From: Pyrinomonadaceae bacterium
GTDB lineage: Bacteria > Acidobacteriota > Blastocatellia > Pyrinomonadales > Pyrinomonadaceae
NCBI GenBank assembly: GCA_026129865.1
Contig: JAHCHG010000002.1
Span: 62,001 to 126,000 of the forward strand
Length of the DNA stretch: 64,000 bases
Direction of reading: 5' to 3'
The notes beneath the pieces are model-generated. The model did no database searches. It was not told the origin of the DNA and worked only from the letters and a program-made list of their open reading frames with translations. Position 1 is the first letter of the stretch; each line of letters begins with the position of its first letter. A program made the position numbers and the translations under genes. Shown here piece by piece: positions 9,501 through 16,567 of the stretch.

Positions 9501-12163
9501 TCACGCACCGATTTACGGGCGGCGTCGGCATCGGTCTTGATGCGGTTGGACCCGCTTTTTTCGGAAGGCTGGAGAAAATCTCTTCCGCGTGTGTGTTTGC
9601 TGTTAATCTCGTTTACCGCATCGATATCGTTTTTTAAATCTTTTTTCGCTCGCTTTAGATTTTCCAGAAAATCGGCGTCGGTTTTTGAATATTTAATGAC
9701 ATTGAATAGGCGCGTATCGATGTTTTGCTGATTAACGCTGACGAGTTTTGCGAGTTCGCCTCTTAGGTCGGTAACCTTTTGGGTCTGCTCGGCGATCGCC
9801 CGGCTGGTCGCATCCATTTTGCCCGCCAGATCTGTCTGCGCGCTGCCGGCGGCGGTCAGCGATTGGATGAAATCGCCGTTCACGTCCGTCATCTGGCGCG
9901 CGGCGGTTTTTGCCTGGACAAATTTATCGGCGGTGGTACCCAAAATTCCGGCGCCGGTCTGGAGCCCTTGTTTGAGCGTTTCAAATTCCGCCGCGGCTGT
10001 TCGCGAAGCTTCGGCGGTTTCGATCTGCGATTTTCTAAGCGATTCGAACTGCTGCTCGACCGATACGCGAACCGTCTGCTGTCCCGTTTTTACGTTTGTC
10101 GAAAGCAGATCGCGAAGCCCGTTTTCCCGTGCTTTCTGCAGCGCTTCTTCGGCTTTTCGCGCGGCTTCCGCCGCCTCCGCCTGTTTCAGATATGCGGTAT
10201 AGGTCGTTTGCGCAAGTTCGGTCAACCGCGAATCGAGCTCCAAGCCCTTTGCCCGGTTAAGCCGTTCGAGCTCGTCGGCAAGCGCGCCGACGGCGCCTTT
10301 TTCCGCGACGGCACCGTCGACGCGGTTTTTCGAAGCGGTATCGAGAGTTTTATAGATTGCGGCGAGCTCGCCCTGTTCCAGCGTCAGCTCTCCGACGCCG
10401 CCGGTTAGCGACGCGAGAGTTTTGCTCTGTTCGCCGAGCGCGTTCATTTGTGTTTTCGCCGCTTCGATCGCTTTCAGATGCTCGTCCGTCGATTTTTCCT
10501 GCGCCGCCGAATACTGCGAATACGCGTAAACGCCGATCCCGATCGCTGCGGCGAGCAGCGTCAGCCCGCTGGTCGCGACCGCCAGCGTCGTCGTCAGCGT
10601 CGCCGTGCCCGCCGCCACGCTCAGAACTGCGCCCCACATCAGCTGCAGCGCGGCGATCGCATTGCCGATTCCGGCACCGGCGGTAACTATCATCTGGGTA
10701 TTTAAGAGCAGCCACGCAAGCTTCAAACCGCCGACTGCGACCGTAACGGCGACGATCGCCGGCAAAAGGGTGTCGAGCGCGGCTAAAACGAATTTAATGA
10801 CGGGCTCCGCCGTTTGAAACGCGCTGATAAATCCCTTGGTTATCCGGTTTGTAAAATTGTCAAACTGCACACCGAGCGATTGCTGCTGTTTGGCAAATGC
10901 GGAATCGACCGTTCCGGCGGCATCGCCGATCGCTGTCAGATTTTCGGCAAATTTATCGGCGTTTTGCCCGGCGAGCGAGGCGACGATATTAAAGCCCTGG
11001 ATATCGCCGAAAAGAACGGCAAGCTTATCGGCGCTGTTGCCGGTTTTTTCCGAAACTTCCCGGAGAAACTGCGCAAAACCTTTGGCTTTGAGCGCGGCGG
11101 CGTTAAATTCCAGCCCGATCGATTGCGCCAGCTCTTTTGCCTGCTCGCTCGGTTTGATCACGTTCGAGAGTGCGGTTCTTAGTCCTTCTATTGCGATCGA
11201 CGGTTTATTGGTCAGCGTCGCGGTGGCGACCGCCGCAAAGAGTTCGTCGAGCGTGACGCCGGCGATTGCCGCCACCGCCGTTACCTGCCCGATCGACTGC
11301 GCCAGCTGCGGCATTTCGACCTTCCCGCGGTTGACGACCTCGAACATCTTGTCGTAAACGTCGGCGGCATCCTTCGCCTGCAGATTATAGCTGGCGATGA
11401 TCGTCGTCCCGGCGTCGATCGTCTGCGACAAATCCGCAACGCCCGCTTTTGCGGCTTTTGCGGAATCGACCAGAAACGACATCGCGTCCTGTTCGGCAAT
11501 GTCCGATCCGAGCGCGAGGTACAGTCCTCTGGCGAGTTCCGTCGCGCCGCCCAGCGCCGGGTTGAGCTCTAAAATTTCATCGCGGAATTTTTCGACGTTT
11601 CCGCCGCTGCCCAATATCGTGTCGATCTTTGCCAGCTCGCGTCCGTAATCCTGATATTCGCGCCAGCCTTCACCGATCTTTTCGGTCAAAAACGCGATCG
11701 CGCGTGCCGCCAGATCGGCTTTGATCAGCATCGCCTGGAGCCCGTTCGCTCCGTGTGCGGCATCGCCGCCAAGTCCGCGAATGTTTTGCCCGAGCCCGGC
11801 GGCGTCGCGCATCGCCCGCTGCATCAGCGGCGGCATCGACGCCACCCGGCGGTTGAAATCTTCCTGGCTGAACGAACCGGCTTTTAAATTTTCCTGCAGA
11901 GTGCGCAGCTGCGGGGCAAATTGGCGCAGGACTTCCTGATATTGCCGCATTCCGCCGGAATTGATCATTTCGTTGAGAAACTGTTTGCTGGTGCCCGCGG
12001 CTTTGGAAAACACGTCCTTATCCGTGATGGTGGACGAGGCTTGTGCTGCGCGGCGGGCGGCGGTTTCGGTCTGCTCGAAGGCATTGGTCAGCCGTCGGAC
12101 GACGCGTTCGCTGTCGCCGCCTTCGACCCGGATGCTGATTTTTACATCTCTTCCCGCTGCCAT
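6560..12163 (-). CDS. Tail tape measure protein with lytic transglycosylase domain
   Basis: At 1867 residues this is the longest gene here, as expected for a tape measure protein; it sets tail length and is ejected into the cell. The N-terminal part is helical. Residues about 300-400 show the TP901/Mu-like tape measure core (LDELFAAVATATLTNKP, then AVLFGDIQGFNIVASLAG). Hydrophobic segments follow at about 460-490 and 505-555. A soluble transglycosylase (SLT/lysozyme-fold) domain lies near 905-1010, with catalytic-type MAQESGGNINA and the GALSLFQVMP block. The C-terminus is Gly-rich (about 1520-1640) and ends in a basic domain. The muralytic domain would locally open the wall at DNA entry. Its start lies 182 bases after the frameshifted chaperone gene. 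Confidence 0.92.
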   Translation of the reverse strand: MAAGRDVKISIRVEGGDSERVVRRLTNAFEQTETAARRAAQASSTITDKDVFSKAAGTSKQFLNEMINSGGMRQYQEVLRQFAPQLRTLQENLKAGSFSQEDFNRRVASMPPLMQRAMRDAAGLGQNIRGLGGDAAHGANGLQAMLIKADLAARAIAFLTEKIGEGWREYQDYGRELAKIDTILGSGGNVEKFRDEILELNPALGGATELARGLYLALGSDIAEQDAMSFLVDSAKAAKAGVADLSQTIDAGTTIIASYNLQAKDAADVYDKMFEVVNRGKVEMPQLAQSIGQVTAVAAIAGVTLDELFAAVATATLTNKPSIAIEGLRTALSNVIKPSEQAKELAQSIGLEFNAAALKAKGFAQFLREVSEKTGNSADKLAVLFGDIQGFNIVASLAGQNADKFAENLTAIGDAAGTVDSAFAKQQQSLGVQFDNFTNRITKGFISAFQTAEPVIKFVLAALDTLLPAIVAVTVAVGGLKLAWLLLNTQMIVTAGAGIGNAIAALQLMWGAVLSVAAGTATLTTTLAVATSGLTLLAAAIGIGVYAYSQYSAAQEKSTDEHLKAIEAAKTQMNALGEQSKTLASLTGGVGELTLEQGELAAIYKTLDTASKNRVDGAVAEKGAVGALADELERLNRAKGLELDSRLTELAQTTYTAYLKQAEAAEAARKAEEALQKARENGLRDLLSTNVKTGQQTVRVSVEQQFESLRKSQIETAEASRTAAAEFETLKQGLQTGAGILGTTADKFVQAKTAARQMTDVNGDFIQSLTAAGSAQTDLAGKMDATSRAIAEQTQKVTDLRGELAKLVSVNQQNIDTRLFNVIKYSKTDADFLENLKRAKKDLKNDIDAVNEINSKHTRGRDFLQPSEKSGSNRIKTDADAARKSVRELKDELGDLQSVLDAMRKGTMAQESGGNINARNARTGALSLFQVMPANIPNWTKKYVGKILSAEQFKNDVDAQIKVFNGEMGKYLQAAMKKSGGDVNKAVRMAAAAWYGGQGAMHRYDDPKVFRKGEPSFREYTTKVLEKTQRAAGGGKEFAFIEFDAAAQSLREIEETRYRINKLIEGGADAIQEELTALREFESNLQSIEATIREINELGVLDDQLVVMMPATENAAAAKRAELDLLKSTLENFKQLREDAARQVIELGAEFDNGITPLAMFDLEIRKLKDAGAFTAEFFENVLTPAIEKTRIEMQKAADAGTAKKLREAARAAADALGGISENFRTATEDLNKSDALDFLRSIEQIAELRFDGGALTEIRGLFTAGSLIDTDKFAEYVREWLTMLAAFGTFDAAKIDEVVAKLRGATEGFNKDSIARRDQRFDSFKQSLEDELDQIRRNGRELTEYERTLRDLERGYRDLDPAQKEYLLNLAAEIDAQTELRRLHAELTDFFRETITLLSEGDIQGLFTNFANRVKDNFINKLSEFLATNILGFDPNATDNPVAKPIVGKLDETNKLLRQLVLNSGGAAAGLPSIGGINLGSIFGGNAGGGIFNFGGGQSVPGAGPALSGLGPNALGLGQPGGGGFLSSIKGLFGTKDGGIFAPRKNVFGGSSRLAGILGGAGDIAALAGGLIGGRFGGILSSAGTGMSIGSMFGPWGAAIGAGIGALFGLFGGDPKRKRDKREKMPQLNQGFADAFNELRQLIEDVRFLRADPDSAISRGRELRNQIASGFGLQFESKKYRKESQRIIQQKLAEIDRVPDGLMEQLKKAVEEARAAGDRTKRILPEFAGGNYFADYFKPNGLIPGVFDKKDDLLAMISRGEMVLNPQQQARIRASAGFDVFAEAQIPNYPSKPSMPRPRFAGGADLSGTRPVFAPQPPQIVVKPNLTVVLNGDTFDERADGYMQSDGGERTLVKLINGAKKQGKIR

Positions 12164-12171
12164 GTTATAAT
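12141..12171 (+). promoter_or_regulatory. Candidate promoter for the small plus-strand membrane protein gene
   Basis: A perfect TATAAT stands at 12166-12171, with TTTACA at 12141-12146 (19 bp spacing, longer than ideal). A transcript would begin about at 12178, which is the ATG of the small gene, giving a leaderless message. It lies inside the 5' end of the tape measure gene on the other strand. Confidence 0.35.
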
Positions 12172-12177
12172 CGCGTT

Positions 12178-12381
12178 ATGTTGAAGATCGCTTACCGATG
12201 GATAATGCTGCCGTTTGTGTTCCTCGTTTGGGCGCTCGCGGCGATCTGGGCGGTCGGTCAGCCGCTTGTGATCGGACTCTCGATACTCGCTTTTGCGATG
12301 TTGCTTATCGCTCTGCGACCGTATGCCAAACGCCGCCAGGCGCGTCTAGCCCGCCGTGCTGAATATCGACTCCGTAAGTAA
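12178..12381 (+). CDS. Small two-span membrane protein, antisense in the late operon
   Basis: 67 residues with two hydrophobic spans (WIMLPFVFLVWALAAIWAV at about 8-26 and LVIGLSILAFAMLLIAL at about 30-46), then a strongly basic tail (RPYAKRRQARLARRAEYRLRK). That is the layout of an inner-membrane protein with a cytoplasmic tail. It fills the only sizeable gap between the tail chaperone and tape measure genes but reads the opposite way, overlapping the chaperone 3' end by 36 bases. No Shine-Dalgarno is present, but a TATAAT six bases upstream would give a leaderless start. Such a protein could act during lysogeny (for example superinfection exclusion), which is inference. It may also be a chance ORF. 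Confidence 0.4.
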   Translation: MLKIAYRWIMLPFVFLVWALAAIWAVGQPLVIGLSILAFAMLLIALRPYAKRRQARLARRAEYRLRK

Positions 12382-13493
12382 AGCGACGTTTGCCTGATGT
12401 TCGGCGTCCATCTGCCGTTCCACCCGGTGCCACATTTTCAAGGCTTCCCATTCGAGCGGCGGGATCGAACCGGGCGAAACCGTTTCGCCGGCGCGCTGCG
12501 CGATCCGCATTTCCTCGATATCGTCCACCAGCTCGTCTATCCATTCCGCCGTTTCCCGATATTTCGTTGAAAAAAGTTTGCAGCCGAAGCAAACTGCCTC
12601 TTCCTTTTGTTCGTGCGTTTGTCCGGCTGCAGCCGCCCAATCCTGACAGGACTCTTCACCCGGACATTGCGGTCCGGTTTCGGAATGCTCCCGCACCCGC
12701 TTTGCAATGGCGGGCGCGAGAGCCGCTAGTTTCCCGCCAGTGTTTCCTGTTCCTGACCCAAATGTTCGAGTATTACCGCCATCTTATGGTGCAGAGGAAC
12801 GCGACCCGCATATCCCTCGACGCGCTCGACCAGCCGGTCGTAGAGATTTGCCAGCGGTTTTGCCTTTGACGGCACGCGGATATCGGCTTTGTTCAGCCGC
12901 CGTCCGCGCACGGTATAGCTCGTTCGCATCAGATCTTTGTACTGCTTGAGATCGGCTGCGCTCGGCGCGCGAAGCGTATGCAGAGTCGTCAGCTGGTCTT
13001 CGCCGGCGAAACAGCTCAGCTCTACCGTCGCGATGAGTTCGCCGTCGTCGTCAAAATCCAGAAGATCTTCCGCGCCGGCGGATTCCGCCTCGGGCGAATA
13101 GGCTTCGCAGGCAAGCAGACCCTGAGTAACCGCATATTCTTTGTCCTGCGGCGAAACCTTTTCGCGCCAGTTGTCGGCGTTGACATAGCCTTCCAGCCGC
13201 AGCGCCAGCCTGTCCCACAGCCAAATCGCCGCTTTTTCCGAATCGCTCTGCATAGCCATTCCGCGTTCGCCGAGCTCCGCCTTATTTGCCTCGCGCATGC
13301 GCACGTTGCGGCGGCGTTCATATTCGACCAGATCGTCGTCCGTCGGCGGTCTGAAAATATGAGCCACCTTATAAATTTTTCCTTTGCGTTCGAGGCTTAA
13401 GGGAACGCGCTGCTCCGCCGCATCCGCGTCGAAAACGATGGGTTGTTTTGACCGGCTCACATTTTCGGCGGTCGTTTGGGTTGATTCGTTCAT
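12346..13493 (-). CDS. Tail assembly chaperone, long frameshift product (GT type)
   Basis: Ribosomes that slip -1 at the GGGAAAC heptamer (12729-12735) leave the upstream frame one codon before its TAG stop. They then continue through an open frame to 12346 with no stop in the junction. The added part is about 127 residues. It contains two cysteine pairs (CPGEESC and CFGC, a possible zinc site) and a helical C-terminal half (RETAEWIDELVDDIEEM). In lambda the equivalent G-GT pair forms on GGGAAAG and wraps the tape measure protein before tail tube assembly; the same gene order holds here. A free-standing start in this frame would be a GTG at 12696 without a convincing ribosome site, which supports frameshifting. 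Confidence 0.75.
12726..13493 (-). CDS. Tail assembly chaperone, short product (G type)
   Basis: 255 residues, ending at TAG directly after the slippery heptamer. The protein seems to contain two related halves. Residues about 35-150 contain IYKVAHIFRPPTDDDLVEYERR and residues about 160-250 contain ATVELSCFAGEDQ..TLRAPSAADLKQYKDL. Both have the 'xRxPTxxDxxxY' block and a later LxDRLxxRxEGY helix. That suggests an internal duplication. It lies between the tail tube gene and the tape measure gene, the standard place for a G-type chaperone. It acts in the cytoplasm during tail assembly and should be absent from the virion. Confidence 0.75.
   Translation of the reverse strand: MNESTQTTAENVSRSKQPIVFDADAAEQRVPLSLERKGKIYKVAHIFRPPTDDDLVEYERRRNVRMREANKAELGERGMAMQSDSEKAAIWLWDRLALRLEGYVNADNWREKVSPQDKEYAVTQGLLACEAYSPEAESAGAEDLLDFDDDGELIATVELSCFAGEDQLTTLHTLRAPSAADLKQYKDLMRTSYTVRGRRLNKADIRVPSKAKPLANLYDRLVERVEGYAGRVPLHHKMAVILEHLGQEQETLAGN
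12729..12735 (-). other. Programmed -1 frameshift site GGGAAAC
   Basis: On the minus strand the 0-frame codons read GCG GGA AAC TAG, so the heptamer G GGA AAC fits the X XXY YYZ rule exactly. It lies one codon before the stop. It differs only in its last base from the GGGAAAG site of lambda G-GT. Confidence 0.8.
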
Positions 13494-13566
13494 ATTGTTT
13501 TACAGTCTCCTGATTAAATTTTGGGCGCCGCGCGATCGATCGACCCCGCGGCGCGGTTAGCGAAGG

Positions 13567-14640
13567 TTAAAATGCCGCTGAATAATCGGCGACGTCGTTT
13601 GTTAGTTCGATTTGAAAGAGGCGGTTTGTCGCCGTGTTAAAGAATGCCTGTCCCTGGATCGCAAACTGCCAGATGCCGTCCACAAGTACCGGTTTTGTCG
13701 TGCGGTATTTTGCGATCGAGATCAGCACTTTCAGCTCAAACGGGATCGCACCCTCGATAATTCCGCCCGTTGCCGCGATCGTCAGATTGATCGGACGATT
13801 GTCCTGCACGGCTTCAAATTCCGGTGTTCCGGCAGCCATATCGACATTGAAACTAAAATCAAGCATCTGCTTGTCAAATTCCAAAGCCGAGCGGATCATC
13901 CCGCTGTTCGGATTTCCGGGTACCAGAAAATTCGCACAGCCCGGTTTGAATCCTGCCTCTTCGAGCAGCGTCTTTTTGAACGCGACCTCGAACGACCGGT
14001 ACCGGCAGGCGTACGGAGCGGTGTAGCTGCCGCCGTCATTCGGCGTAATGCCGACCTGCGTATTGTAAAATTTGTAGAGGTTCGAGAGATTCGTAACCGT
14101 CGGCGTCGCCGTCGGCGGATACGTAACCGCCGGGTTATTGACGACCTTGCCCGATCCGACCAGCGACAAATCGCAGGTCAGAATGCCGCTGCCCTCGCCT
14201 TTTAAAACAAATCCGTCCGATACGCCCGACGGCATCAATTTATGCCAGCCGGCACCGACCTTTTCGACATACGACACCGCTTTGTCCTGGCGCGTAACGG
14301 CGGGATCGGTCGGCACGAACGTATGCTTGCGCGAAACCGTTCCGCCGGAGGGCGTTGTGACCGTGTCGCCCATATTCAAAAAGAAGATCTTGCCGAGTTC
14401 CTGGGCAAAGCCCGGAATCGTGTGCGAAACGCGCACGTCGTGCGCTTCGAGCCATTCTTCGGTCGGTGAATTGACACCGTGCGACCAATCCTCGTTATTA
14501 TTCAGCCGCGGCTGGTATTCGAGCGTGTTCTCGTCCGTTACGATCAGCTGTTTATACGCTGCCGCGGCAATCGCTTTCTGCGTCGCGTAATCGGTCTGCA
14601 GCGCCCAGGCATAGGTTCTGTTGGTTTTTGTATCTGACAT
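13567..14640 (-). CDS. Major tail tube protein
   Basis: 357 residues, soluble, beta-rich, without signal or membrane segments. It lies between the head-tail joining genes and the chaperone pair, the fixed position of the tube protein in siphoviruses. The N-terminal RTYAWALQTDYATQKAIA and the repeated hydrophobic beta strands in the C-terminal half (LKVLISIAKYRTTKPVLVDGIWQFAIQGQAFFN) fit phage tail tube families, although I cannot name the exact one. Its ATG overlaps the stop of the small upstream gene by one base (TAATG) and uses the GGAGG inside that gene, so translation is coupled and strong. Identification rests mainly on position and size. Confidence 0.65.
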   Translation of the reverse strand: MSDTKTNRTYAWALQTDYATQKAIAAAAYKQLIVTDENTLEYQPRLNNNEDWSHGVNSPTEEWLEAHDVRVSHTIPGFAQELGKIFFLNMGDTVTTPSGGTVSRKHTFVPTDPAVTRQDKAVSYVEKVGAGWHKLMPSGVSDGFVLKGEGSGILTCDLSLVGSGKVVNNPAVTYPPTATPTVTNLSNLYKFYNTQVGITPNDGGSYTAPYACRYRSFEVAFKKTLLEEAGFKPGCANFLVPGNPNSGMIRSALEFDKQMLDFSFNVDMAAGTPEFEAVQDNRPINLTIAATGGIIEGAIPFELKVLISIAKYRTTKPVLVDGIWQFAIQGQAFFNTATNRLFQIELTNDVADYSAAF

Positions 14641-14846
14641 TATTTCGTTCCTCCGTCGCTTTCCTTATTGTTTTCGGGCGCCGCCGGTTCGTCTTCGGTC
14701 AATCCGTGTTCGCGGATCAGATAATCCGCAAAGCCGCGGTTCTCGACCGTAATACTTCCGCCGGGTTTGAATTTCGCGTGAAAATTTCCCACGCTGACCG
14801 TTTCCGTCGCCGTCTTTTTTGGTATTCGCAGTTTTATTTTGCTCAT
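14640..14846 (-). CDS. Small virion-module protein of unknown function
   Basis: 68 residues. It starts with a short beta-like stretch (IKLRIPKKTATETVSVGNFHAKFKPGGSITV). A short helix (FADYLIREHGL) and an acidic disordered tail follow. Similar tiny proteins with a 'FxPGGxVxVxxxxFAxYLxxxxGF' pattern occur beside tail tube genes. Its last bases carry the ribosome site of the tube gene and the two overlap by TAATG. It may be a joining or assembly factor; no catalytic motif is visible. Confidence 0.55.
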   Translation of the reverse strand: MSKIKLRIPKKTATETVSVGNFHAKFKPGGSITVENRGFADYLIREHGLTEDEPAAPENNKESDGGTK

Positions 14847-14858
14847 TTTTTCTCCTAG

Positions 14859-15320
14859 TTACCTGTAGTTTTCTCCGCTCGGATTAATGATCAGCGGGAT
14901 GGACGCGACCGCGTAGGGTTCGCCGTCGTAAACGTCATAGCCGCGCGCGCCGCGCAGCAAAACGGTGTCGCAAACCCTGCCGCCGAGGCTGCCGTTATTT
15001 CTGATCAGCGTATAGATCGACCGCTGAAGCCGAAAAACATCCGTCAGCGCGGGCTGGCGGGCGGATTTGTTCTTGCCCTCCACTCTCGAAAACACAACCA
15101 CCTCGATGGCGGCGTCAAATTCTTTTTCCGCGTCGCCGTAGGGCGAAAACGCCGCGCTGCAGTCCGAGATTCGCGCGCCGCGCTTTCGCGTGATTTTTTG
15201 ATAGATCGTATCGTGCAGCTCGATCTCCCAAAACAGCGAATCCGGCACAGCCGCGCCAAATTGCTCCGCCAAAAATTCGTAGAGCAAAACCTCAGCCGGT
15301 TTGTCGATTATTTGACTCAT
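14859..15320 (-). CDS. Tail terminator/completion-type protein
   Basis: 153 residues, alpha/beta, with AAIEVVVFSRVEGKNK in the middle and a C-terminal strand pair (YDVYDGEPYAVASIPLII). Size and position, directly after the HK97 gp10-like gene and before the tube gene, match the tail terminator (gpU-like) slot of long non-contractile tails. It overlaps the preceding gene by the ATGA type (15317-15320). Sequence recognition is weak, so the role comes from gene order. Confidence 0.5.
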   Translation of the reverse strand: MSQIIDKPAEVLLYEFLAEQFGAAVPDSLFWEIELHDTIYQKITRKRGARISDCSAAFSPYGDAEKEFDAAIEVVVFSRVEGKNKSARQPALTDVFRLQRSIYTLIRNNGSLGGRVCDTVLLRGARGYDVYDGEPYAVASIPLIINPSGENYR

Positions 15321-15865
15321 TCAAAGATCCTTCGCAGCACGTCTTCGGCGATGGAAACCGCCTTTTGCTCGACACGCTCCGCAGCGCGCAGATCGTAGCG
15401 GTTTGCTTTGACCGCCGCCGCCGACCGGCGAAAGACGAACATCTGCCCGTCGGCGATCAGATAACTTTCGCCTTTCGGCGTTTCCGCGACCGGTATGATC
15501 AGCGTCTTTGCCCGTTTCGGTTTTATCGACGGACGCCCGAGCGCTACGTCTTCGGCATAATTCCTTGCCTTTTGCGGTCGGAGCGAGACGGTTTTCTTTT
15601 CGCGCCCGTCCGCGCCGATCAGCCGCGCCGTCCGCTTTCCGGTCCTGCCCGATTTAGCGGAAACCGTCAAAACCGCGCTCATCCGCGAATAATTGACATC
15701 CGGCGGCGCCACGCCCTGTTTCAGGTTTCCGGTCGCTACCGGCACCTCTTCGCGAAGCGCCCGGTAGCCGTATTCCGCCAGCCGCCCGAGCAGTTCGCGT
15801 TTTGCCCGCTCGATCTCGCTGCCGAGTTCGAGCAAAGCCGATTTGTCGACGTCAACACGAGCCAT
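15317..15865 (-). CDS. HK97 gp10-like head-tail joining protein
   Basis: I place the start at the ATG at 15865, preceded by GGGGAGG; the longer frame to 15892 would need a TTG. The 182-residue product starts with a helix (SALLELGSEIERAKRELLGRLAEYGYRALREEVPVATGNLKQGV). This is the 'helix then P.xTGxLrxsi' signature of gp10-like/virion morphogenesis proteins. A basic beta-rich remainder follows. It overlaps the upstream connector gene by 14 bases and the next gene by four, in a tightly packed connector block. It probably seals the head-tail interface. Confidence 0.65.
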   Translation of the reverse strand: MARVDVDKSALLELGSEIERAKRELLGRLAEYGYRALREEVPVATGNLKQGVAPPDVNYSRMSAVLTVSAKSGRTGKRTARLIGADGREKKTVSLRPQKARNYAEDVALGRPSIKPKRAKTLIIPVAETPKGESYLIADGQMFVFRRSAAAVKANRYDLRAAERVEQKAVSIAEDVLRRIFE

Positions 15866-16298
15866 CGATCGTAAAATCCTCCCCGGCGACAAATTCGATC
15901 GTCGACTGCGTTTCGACCAGATACGGCTCGCATATCTCGCGCGCCTTTTCCAAAAACTGCATTTCCACGCGCGCGGTTTCCTCCGGCGTCAGATATTTGC
16001 GCATCTCGCGCCCTTCGTTCGACATCGCCGTCGCGACGATCCCTTTGCTCGACAGCGGATAATTTAATCCGCAGATGGCGAAATGCATCGCCAGATGCGC
16101 CTCGGCATTTTTCAGATCATCGCGGAGCTCGTCGTGCGCCTGCTGCTGCCCTGCGGCAAGCTGGTATTGATCATCGCCGACCCATTGCCGCAGACGCCGC
16201 GAAGCGCTGCCGATCGCCGGTTTGATCCGGGCGTCGTCGATGTCGTCGCTGATGTCGAAGCGCTGACGAAAATCGTCCGCGATGATCAATGCCGCCAT
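15852..16298 (-). CDS. Head-tail connector protein (Mu gp36-like position)
   Basis: 148 residues, mostly helical: ADDFRQRFDISDDIDDARIKPAIGSASRRLRQWVG near the start and a mid-helix LRDDLKNAEAHLAMHFAICGLN. This 'helix bundle with xxAexxLaxhx' plan is that of small connector proteins such as Mu gp36 and HK97 gp6. It follows the capsid gene block and precedes the gp10-like protein. Its ATG overlaps the stop of the 67-residue gene (16298). The assignment is from architecture and order. Confidence 0.55.
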   Translation of the reverse strand: MAALIIADDFRQRFDISDDIDDARIKPAIGSASRRLRQWVGDDQYQLAAGQQQAHDELRDDLKNAEAHLAMHFAICGLNYPLSSKGIVATAMSNEGREMRKYLTPEETARVEMQFLEKAREICEPYLVETQSTIEFVAGEDFTIDGSC

Positions 16299-16501
16299 TA
16301 TTTTTTCGCCTTATCGTCGTCCGATTTACCTTTCGAAACGTTCACTTTGACCAGACCGCCGCTCAAAAGTGCGGTCGCCGTCAAGCCTGTCGCTTTGTCC
16401 GGGTCGATCTCCGCCGTGTCGCCGGCGACCATCTTCAAACCCGATTCGTCGTCGTAAAAGCTTGCCGCGCCGTCGCGCAGTTTATAGGTTTCCTTGCTCA
16501 T
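16298..16501 (-). CDS. Small head-module protein of unknown function
   Basis: The start at 16501 has AAGGAGA seven bases upstream; a frame extension to 16519 has no such site. The 67-residue product is acidic and soluble (SKETYKLRDGAASFYDDESGLKMVAGDTAEIDP) and ends in a charged tail (KGKSDDDKAKK). The content resembles small 'phage DUF2635-like or Gp35-like' accessory proteins found between capsid and connector genes, but I cannot name it. Its stop overlaps the next start. Confidence 0.55.
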   Translation of the reverse strand: MSKETYKLRDGAASFYDDESGLKMVAGDTAEIDPDKATGLTATALLSGGLVKVNVSKGKSDDDKAKK

Positions 16502-16567
16502 AAAATGTCTCCTTTTCAAGAATTATCGAAAGAGGACCGGCGGCGAACCGCCAGCCCATTTCCGTGA

